Assembly (NCBI RefSeq): GCF_019422935.1
Contig: NZ_JAHZCJ010000004.1
Span: forward strand, 124,001-188,000
Direction: 5' to 3'
Source: Desulfovibrio sp.
GTDB taxonomy: Bacteria; Desulfobacterota; Desulfovibrionia; Desulfovibrionales; Desulfovibrionaceae
Length of the DNA: 64,000 bases
A program made the position numbers and the translations under genes. Shown here piece by piece: positions 59,035 through 64,000 of the stretch. The notes beneath the pieces were generated by a model that saw only the letters and a program-made list of their open reading frames with translations, had not been told where the DNA came from and did not search any database. Each line of letters begins with the position of its first letter. The stretch's first letter is position 1.

Positions 59035-59468
59035 GCGGGTCTCCGGTCTTGGGGCGCAAGCGAAAGAAAGGAAGAAAGAATGCGCACAGCGGCCTGCTGG
59101 TCAAGCACGGCCTTGCGTTTGCGCATTTTCAGACCGGCCTCGCGCAGGTCGGCCCAGGCTTCCTCGGAACTCAGCGCCTCAATCATAAAGAAAAAAGGCA
59201 GCGGCACCCGGCGCTTGAGGCGCTCGGTTACGTTGCGTATCTGGCGCGTGGTCATGGTTTCTTCCCCATCAAGGGTCAGGGGCAAGCCTACCACCACCGC
59301 TTCCGCCCCGGCCTCGGCAATGCGCCCGGCAAGGGCGGCCAGAAAGGCCTTGCGGTCTGTAAAATCCTCAAGCCGCAAGGTAGCCAGCGGAAAGGCCAGC
59401 CGTCCCTCAGGGTCGGATGCGGCAAGGCCCGTGCGGGCCAGACCGTAATCAACGGCAACGAATTTCAC
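59031..59468 (-). CDS. ruvX: Putative pre-16S rRNA nuclease / Holliday junction resolvase YqgF
   Basis: A 145-residue RNase H-fold protein. The first catalytic Asp is in AVDYGLARTG (Asp7); VVVGLPLTLDG and the closing DQQAAVRIL complete the family pattern. The stop overlaps the mltG start (ATGA). Confidence 0.9.
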   Translation of the reverse strand: MKFVAVDYGLARTGLAASDPEGRLAFPLATLRLEDFTDRKAFLAALAGRIAEAGAEAVVVGLPLTLDGEETMTTRQIRNVTERLKRRVPLPFFFMIEALSSEEAWADLREAGLKMRKRKAVLDQQAAVRILSSFLSLAPQDRRPA

Positions 59469-59548
59469 TGCAAGCCTCGTTGTGCGCTGTGCGTTTGCCA
59501 GCGGGTGCGGCCATCCCTAAGAAAATGTATTCTCAAAGGCAAGGTGGT

Positions 59549-60223
59549 CTAAATGATGCCCAGCAGCGACAGCAGGCCAAGGGCGCTGCCGCTGACCAGC
59601 GGGCCAAGCACAAGCCCAAGCGCCCCGGTGAACAGCAACAACAAAAGAATGACAAATCCGTAACGCTCCACACTCAGGTAACGATATGCGGCATTTGGGG
59701 GCAGAAAATAGGCCACAACCTTGCTGCCGTCCAGCGGAGGAATGGGCATCAGATTGAGCCAGCCCAGCCCGAAATTAATGATTACGCCCGTCTGAATGGT
59801 CTTGAGCGCAAAGACGTAACTTGTGCTGTCCATCCATTGTTGCGGCGGAAAAATATGCAGCACGGCCCACAGTAGAATGCCAAAAAGTCCTGCTAGCAAA
59901 AAGTTTGTGAGCGGCCCGGCAAGAGCCACCAGCATCATGTCTTTTGCGGGATTGCGGAAGTAACGGGGATTGAATGGAACAGGCTTGGCCCAGCCAAAAA
60001 CGAAACTTCCGGAAAGGCTCGTCAGCACAAAGGCCAACAGCCCCATGGGATCAATGTGCGGCAAGGGGTTCAGGGTCAGCCGCCCCATAAATTTTGCGGT
60101 AGGGTCGCCGCAGCGAAAGGCCACCCATCCGTGGGCCACTTCGTGCAGAATGATGCCCAGAAGAGCGGGTACAGCGGCTACGGCCAGGGTGCTCAGCACC
60201 TGGGAAAGGTCTAGGTTCAGCAT
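59549..60223 (-). CDS. Site-2 protease family (M50) membrane metalloprotease
   Basis: A 224-residue rhomboid-unrelated intramembrane protease with about six hydrophobic segments. The zinc motif HEVAHGW (27-33) and the third ligand Asp in NLMPIPPLDGSKV are both present. No PDZ domain. A ribosome-binding AGAGGA is about 20 bases upstream, rather far. Likely cleaves a membrane substrate, unknown. Confidence 0.88.
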   Translation of the reverse strand: MLNLDLSQVLSTLAVAAVPALLGIILHEVAHGWVAFRCGDPTAKFMGRLTLNPLPHIDPMGLLAFVLTSLSGSFVFGWAKPVPFNPRYFRNPAKDMMLVALAGPLTNFLLAGLFGILLWAVLHIFPPQQWMDSTSYVFALKTIQTGVIINFGLGWLNLMPIPPLDGSKVVAYFLPPNAAYRYLSVERYGFVILLLLLFTGALGLVLGPLVSGSALGLLSLLGII

Positions 60224-60266
60224 ATGTTGCGGGTACCATTTTCCTCTTGGCGCGGCAAGGTCGGGC

Positions 60267-60575
60267 CTAGCCCGAGGAGGCTACCTTGCGCACCAGCAGA
60301 TCATCGTTGGGCCAGATGTGCCGATCAGGCGTAAGCAACTGGCCGTTACGGGCCACAAGGGCGGTTTCCTCGGCAAGGCCAAGGGCTGCAAGCAGCTGGC
60401 GCGAGGTCTTGGGCCGGGGCAGGGAAAGGTATTTTTCTTCCGGCTGCACCAGTACGGTCACGCGGGCTCCCGTGTGTTCCGGCTTGACCACCTGAACGTG
60501 GGCGACATGCGCGGCGGGGACCGCTGCGGCCTCGGTTGCCTGAGTATCGGTAGCCGGGGTGGTGGTGTCAGTCAT
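60267..60575 (-). CDS. MoaD/ThiS-like beta-grasp protein with SG tail
   Basis: A 102-residue protein. After an Ala/Thr-rich N-terminus (1-30), the beta-grasp pattern of sulfur carriers follows: VTVLVQPEE, SRQLLAALGL, ETALVARNGQLL, and DDLLVRKV near the end. The last residues are ASSG rather than the Gly-Gly needed for adenylation of ThiS/MoaD, so standard sulfur-carrier activation is uncertain. AGGAG precedes the ATG. It follows the C_GCAxxG_C_C gene by nine bases. Confidence 0.7.
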   Translation of the reverse strand: MTDTTTPATDTQATEAAAVPAAHVAHVQVVKPEHTGARVTVLVQPEEKYLSLPRPKTSRQLLAALGLAEETALVARNGQLLTPDRHIWPNDDLLVRKVASSG

Positions 60576-60584
60576 GCAATACTC

Positions 60585-61025
60585 CTAGAGGTAGTCTTCG
60601 AGCAGCGCGCAGGTATGGCAAACCAGCGGCGCACAGGTTTTGATGAAAAGATTGTTCTGTTTGACGGCGGCCATGCCCTCAGGCGTGGTGAGGTCATGCC
60701 CCAGAACGCCCCGGCACTGCAAACTGCCGTGAGCCTTGGCAAAAGCCTCGGTAAAGGCGTCGCGTCGGGCGTAAAAGGCATCCTTTTGCGGGCGCGGGCA
60801 TGGACCGTTCGGGCCGTGCAGCATGCCCAGCACCATAAGCGAGCCGGAAACGCAGCCGCACACTTCGGCCTTGCCCATGCCGGCGCCAAAGGCCGAGGCT
60901 ATGCGCATGGCAGTTTCTTCCGTCAGGCCAAGCCTGTCTGCAAAGTGGGCCAGCACTTGCTGCGCGCAGATAATGCCCATATTGAAGTCTTCTTGCACTT
61001 CTTCAAGTTCAGGAGGGGTGCTCAT
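60585..61025 (-). CDS. C_GCAxxG_C_C family cysteine-rich protein
   Basis: A 146-residue redox-type protein with eight cysteines (20, 56, 58, 76, 104, 131, 136, 139). The family pattern is seen as IICAQQVL, GAGMGKAEVCGCVSGSLM and a terminal CAPLVCHTC. These are likely to bind metal or cycle disulfides. Function unknown in general. AAGGAC precedes the ATG. It starts nine bases after the membrane-protein gene, forming a compact trio with the MoaD-like gene. Confidence 0.85.
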   Translation of the reverse strand: MSTPPELEEVQEDFNMGIICAQQVLAHFADRLGLTEETAMRIASAFGAGMGKAEVCGCVSGSLMVLGMLHGPNGPCPRPQKDAFYARRDAFTEAFAKAHGSLQCRGVLGHDLTTPEGMAAVKQNNLFIKTCAPLVCHTCALLEDYL

Positions 61026-61034
61026 GCTTTGTCC

Positions 61035-62015
61035 TTATGTGCAGAAATAGTAAACGAGGGTCACAACCGTCATACTGGCGGCTCGTAGCCCCTGATTGGC
61101 GAGGATAAGCCGCAGGGCCAGCGCCGGGCGGAAAAATCCCGCATAGGATGGCAGCTGGTGCCGTATGGCCCGCATGGGTGTGGAAAGGATATTGCCCACC
61201 ATCAGGGCCAGCACCACATCGCGCGGCGATAGCCCGCCCGTTTGCAACACGCTGCCAGCTGCGCCAAGGGCAGCTCCAAGCTCTGCCGCCAGGTGCAGCA
61301 CAATGATGCCCATGGCCTGCGGCTTTAAAAAAGAGAGCCAGCCCATGTGATCGGCCAGCCATGCCTCTGCCAGCGCAAAATAGCCGTAGCGCTGCATGCA
61401 GAACATAAGCACATAAATGGGCGCCGTGAAGTACACCAGCTTGGGAAGACGCCGCAAAAAACGCCGCCAGGCCTTGTTCAGGGCATCGCGCCATGATGTG
61501 CCCGCCTGCTTGATATTCTGGCAGGCAATACAGCCCGGCGGTGGCGGCGGCAGCAGCCAGCGTGAAAGCACAACGGTAAAGCCCGTGCGTCCTGCGGCGG
61601 CAATAAATGTAAGCCCAACGTACACCAGGGCAGGAGTGCCCAGCACCGGCCATGTGAGCAGAAAAATGGTGGGCGTGTGCACAAGATAGGCTGGCAGGCT
61701 GTTGAACAGGTTTGCCAGCATAAGTTCGTTGCTCGAAAGCTCGCCCAGATTGTGGCTGTCTGAAAGCAGGCCGTTGGCGGCGGCGGGGGACACAAAGGCC
61801 AGCGAAAAACTCGCGCCCGCGACTTCGCGCAGGTGGGCGGTCTGGGCCAGAGGGGCGGCAAGCCGGGCAAGATGGCGCGTCCAGCGCAGGGCCTCCAGCA
61901 GGTTTGCCACAAGCAGGCCCACCGCCAGCCCCAGCAAAAGACGCAGCAAGGGCCAGCCCAGGGAATGCCAGAGGCTTGCAAGTGTGAGTGCGGTATCTGG
62001 GGAAGTTGCTGTCAT
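61035..62015 (-). CDS. Gate-domain (nucleoside-recognition-like) membrane protein
   Basis: A 326-residue permease-like protein with two gate-type halves, each with hydrophobic helices. SFSLAFVSPAAANGLLSDSHNLGEL and GNILSTPMRAIRHQLPSYAGFF are gate-domain-like; a CIACQ cysteine pair lies in the central loop. A transport role is inferred. The start has no clear ribosome-binding site. Confidence 0.75.
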   Translation of the reverse strand: MTATSPDTALTLASLWHSLGWPLLRLLLGLAVGLLVANLLEALRWTRHLARLAAPLAQTAHLREVAGASFSLAFVSPAAANGLLSDSHNLGELSSNELMLANLFNSLPAYLVHTPTIFLLTWPVLGTPALVYVGLTFIAAAGRTGFTVVLSRWLLPPPPPGCIACQNIKQAGTSWRDALNKAWRRFLRRLPKLVYFTAPIYVLMFCMQRYGYFALAEAWLADHMGWLSFLKPQAMGIIVLHLAAELGAALGAAGSVLQTGGLSPRDVVLALMVGNILSTPMRAIRHQLPSYAGFFRPALALRLILANQGLRAASMTVVTLVYYFCT

Positions 62016-62118
62016 GCTGATGGGCTTGGCGCTGCCGGAAGCTGAAATGCGGAACAGTCAAAGATTGGTGCGCCCCTGCGGTTACATCCGCAAGGGCAAA
62101 AACAGGGGTTCATCGTGG

Positions 62119-62589
62119 CTAGGGATTATAGCCCGTGTCTGGGGGCAGATCCCTGCGGCCAGCTTCTGCGCGGGCCAGAACGTCGCAACGTTCGTTTTCA
62201 GGGTGCCCGGCATGGCCTTTCAGCCAGCGCATGCGCACCTTGTGGGTGGAAAGCAGGGGGAGCAGGCGTTTCCACAGATCCACATTGAGCGCGGGCTTTT
62301 TATCGCTCTTGATCCAGCCCTTTTTCTGCCAGCCCCAGACCCAACGTTTTTCAATGCTGTCGCATACGTATTTTGAGTCGGAGTAGAGCTCGACTTCGCA
62401 GGGGTTTTGCAACTGGCTCAGAGCCTCCACAACCGCCAGGATTTCCATACGGTTGTTGGTGGTCAGTTTGTAGCCTCCGGCAAATTCCTTGCGGTAGTCC
62501 TGATCGTCAAGTTTGAGTACGGCGGCCCAGCCGCCGGGGCCTGGATTGCCCAGACATGAGCCGTCAGTATGAATGGTCACTTTCTGCAT
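62119..62589 (-). CDS. rnhA: Ribonuclease HI
   Basis: A 156-residue RNase H that degrades RNA in RNA-DNA hybrids. Catalytic residues are visible: Asp9 (TDGSCLGNPGPGGW), Glu49 (NNRMEI), Asp71 (YSDSKYV) and the Asp of NERCDVLAR. The WQKKGWIKSDKKPALN handle region is also kept. Confidence 0.95.
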   Translation of the reverse strand: MQKVTIHTDGSCLGNPGPGGWAAVLKLDDQDYRKEFAGGYKLTTNNRMEILAVVEALSQLQNPCEVELYSDSKYVCDSIEKRWVWGWQKKGWIKSDKKPALNVDLWKRLLPLLSTHKVRMRWLKGHAGHPENERCDVLARAEAGRRDLPPDTGYNP

Positions 62590-62801
62590 TGTAGTCCTTT
62601 ACGCGGGTTCCTGCCGAAGCTGTTCGGCGAGCGGCAAGCATACACGGCAAAGCCTTGCTGGGCAATGCGCCTCTTGGGGCAGGGGATGGCTGTTCCATCC
62701 CGGCAGAAAGTTCCCTGAATGGCTTGTGGCAGAAGTGAGGATGCGATGGTGTAGGGGAGGGAATAGGCCCCCCCCGTAAAATTTTGTGGCTTGAAACTGC
62801 T

Positions 62802-64000
62802 CTAGCCGGGTTCGTTGCCCGCGCGCATCAGGCAGTGCAGTAGCACGTCCGCGCCTGCCGCGCAGTCTTCCCACGAGGTGTTTTCCACCTCGGCATGGCT
62901 GCGCCCGCCCATGCTTGGCACAAATATCATGGCACCCGGCGCAACCTGGGCAATATAGATCATGTCGTGCGATGCTCCGGAGACCATGTCCAGTGAGGGT
63001 AGGCCAAGGACTGTTGCAGCCTCTCGCACCATCCCGCGCAGGCGTTGGTCAAAGGGCACGCGCGAAACCTGCCAGATGCGTTCGGGCCTTACCTCACACC
63101 CCGCCAGTTGCGCGGCTTCGGCCAGCGCGGCCTCAATGCGTTGGCACACGTCATCCGTGGCGGCTTCGTCCCAGCCGCGCACATCAATGGTGAACTGCAC
63201 ATCCCCGGCAATGACGTTGCGCGAGTTGGGCGAAGCGTGCACTTCGCCCACAGTGGCCACCACCTGACCGGAGTCGCGGGCAATCTCGAAAATACGCGTC
63301 ACCATGAGCGAAAAGGCGTATATGGCATCGTGCCTGCTGGTCATGGGGGTTGGCCCGGCATGGTTGGACACGCCCTGCACGCGCACATTATACCAGCGCA
63401 GGCACACAATGCCCTGTGGTATGCCGATGGGGATGCTTTTCTCTTCCAGCACAGGCCCTTGCTCTATGTGCAGCTCAAAGGCCGCATGCATAGGGCGGGG
63501 AAAATAACTGGAATCACCCCGAAAGCCGATGCGTGTGAGCTCCTCGCCAAGGCTGACGCCCTTTTGATCTTTGAGGGCATACATATCTTCCTGTCCCAGC
63601 TTGCCTGCCCATACGCCGGAACCGGAGCAGCCGGGGGTGAAACGGGAGCCTTCCTCATTTGTCCAGTCGGCTACAACCAGATCGCGCAGCAGGGTCACGC
63701 CCGCATCGCGCAGGGCGTTCACAACCTCCACGCCAGCCACAACACCCAGCATGCCGTCAAAGCGCCCGCCGAGCGGCTGGGAATCTCCGTGAGAGCCTGT
63801 TATCACCGGGGGCAGGGTTCTGTCCTTGCCCGGCAGCACGGCAAAGATGTTGCCCATGCCGTCCACATGGATTTCGCAACCCAGCTCCTTCAGCCATGCG
63901 CTGAGTTGCTGCCGGGCGGCTTTGTCTGCATCGGACAGGGCAAGCCGGGTGACGCCGCCGCCCGCAGTTGCCCCGAATGCAGAAATTGCTTCCATGCGGT
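62802..64000 (-). CDS. M20-family amidase/N-carbamoyl-amino-acid or allantoate amidohydrolase-like, 5' end cut
   Basis: About 399 residues are visible and the gene runs off the right edge. GGGVTRLALSDADKAARQQL near the visible start, the metal ligands GSHGDSQPLGGRFDG, NEEGSRF, and EQGPVLEE, then VSGASHDMI are typical of HyuC/AllC hydrolases (two-metal M20 fold). Full-length relatives have about 15-20 more residues upstream of the first visible Met (63995), so that Met is probably internal. The substrate is a ureido or carbamoyl compound, not resolved here. Confidence 0.85.
   Translation of the reverse strand, partial: RMEAISAFGATAGGGVTRLALSDADKAARQQLSAWLKELGCEIHVDGMGNIFAVLPGKDRTLPPVITGSHGDSQPLGGRFDGMLGVVAGVEVVNALRDAGVTLLRDLVVADWTNEEGSRFTPGCSGSGVWAGKLGQEDMYALKDQKGVSLGEELTRIGFRGDSSYFPRPMHAAFELHIEQGPVLEEKSIPIGIPQGIVCLRWYNVRVQGVSNHAGPTPMTSRHDAIYAFSLMVTRIFEIARDSGQVVATVGEVHASPNSRNVIAGDVQFTIDVRGWDEAATDDVCQRIEAALAEAAQLAGCEVRPERIWQVSRVPFDQRLRGMVREAATVLGLPSLDMVSGASHDMIYIAQVAPGAMIFVPSMGGRSHAEVENTSWEDCAAGADVLLHCLMRAGNEPG

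Noticed and set aside
60051..60239. Short minus-strand frame starting 16 bases before the M50 gene
   Set aside because: It has the better placed AGAGGA, but its product is Arg/Pro-rich and out of frame with the clear protease.

Overview
The window reads as chromosomal DNA of a sulfate-reducing deltaproteobacterium of the Desulfovibrio type. The evidence is a pentahaem nitrite reductase with its NrfH membrane anchor, several sigma-54 activators, a sulfolactate sulfo-lyase that would yield respirable sulfite, cobalamin (cbi/cob) genes and a DUF116 protein. Base composition looks moderately GC-rich. Species cannot be named from the sequence alone. No rRNA, tRNA, CRISPR array, transposase or prophage was recognised. 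glmS at the left edge and an M20-family hydrolase at the right edge are cut by the window.

Layout. 1-4410 (minus strand): glmS N-terminus, a PpiD/SurA-type foldase and a GAF-AAA+ sigma-54 activator. 4411-11208 (plus): a divergent catabolic operon with a (2R)-sulfolactate sulfo-lyase (suyA, suyB), a tripartite tricarboxylate-type transporter (TctC, TctA, TctB), an enolase-superfamily racemase/dehydratase and an RraA-fold protein. It is preceded by a near-perfect -24/-12 promoter and a palindrome next to the regulator start. 11363-14927 (minus): a FlrC-like AAA+ activator with a degenerate receiver, a small orphan ORF and an M23 peptidase. 14928-15285: candidate origin region with a consensus DnaA box. 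15286-30026 (plus): dnaA, dnaN, gyrB, gyrA, a TPR lipoprotein, purF, hisS, aspS, def and fmt, closely packed. 30194-32417: a DUF116 membrane protein and rsmB. 32521-35364: parB, an opposite-strand zinc-ribbon gene, parA and a parS-like site. 35365-38481: a single-domain response regulator, a DsbA-like protein, a GNAT, a MerR-type regulator and an NlpC/P60 lipoprotein. 38751-44915: nrfHA diverging from a haem-c sensor hybrid kinase and a sigma-54 response regulator. 45022-54995: a small hypothetical, a PHP-UvrD helicase fusion, a methyltransferase, a U32 protein, a UDP-sugar epimerase, a membrane protein, an HxlR regulator and a tautomerase. 55300-62589 (minus): cbiC, cobB/cbiA, a 78-residue ORF, mltG, ruvX, an M50 protease, a MoaD/ThiS-like protein, a C_GCAxxG_C_C protein, a gate-domain membrane protein and rnhA. 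62802-64000: partial M20 amidohydrolase.

How the parts fit. Replication, segregation and housekeeping genes mostly point away from the 13-15 kb region, as expected for a replication origin. The sulfolactate operon runs against that direction and has its own local regulator, like an accessory catabolic island. Its likely chemistry is uptake of a C3-sulfonate, possible inversion of configuration, and cleavage to pyruvate plus sulfite. Sulfite would feed dissimilatory sulfite reduction encoded elsewhere. The nrf block is a second respiratory/detoxification module (nitrite to ammonium) with a dedicated phosphorelay. The most interesting undescribed candidates are the enolase-superfamily and RraA genes attached to suyAB, and the gate-domain / C_GCAxxG_C_C / MoaD-like trio.
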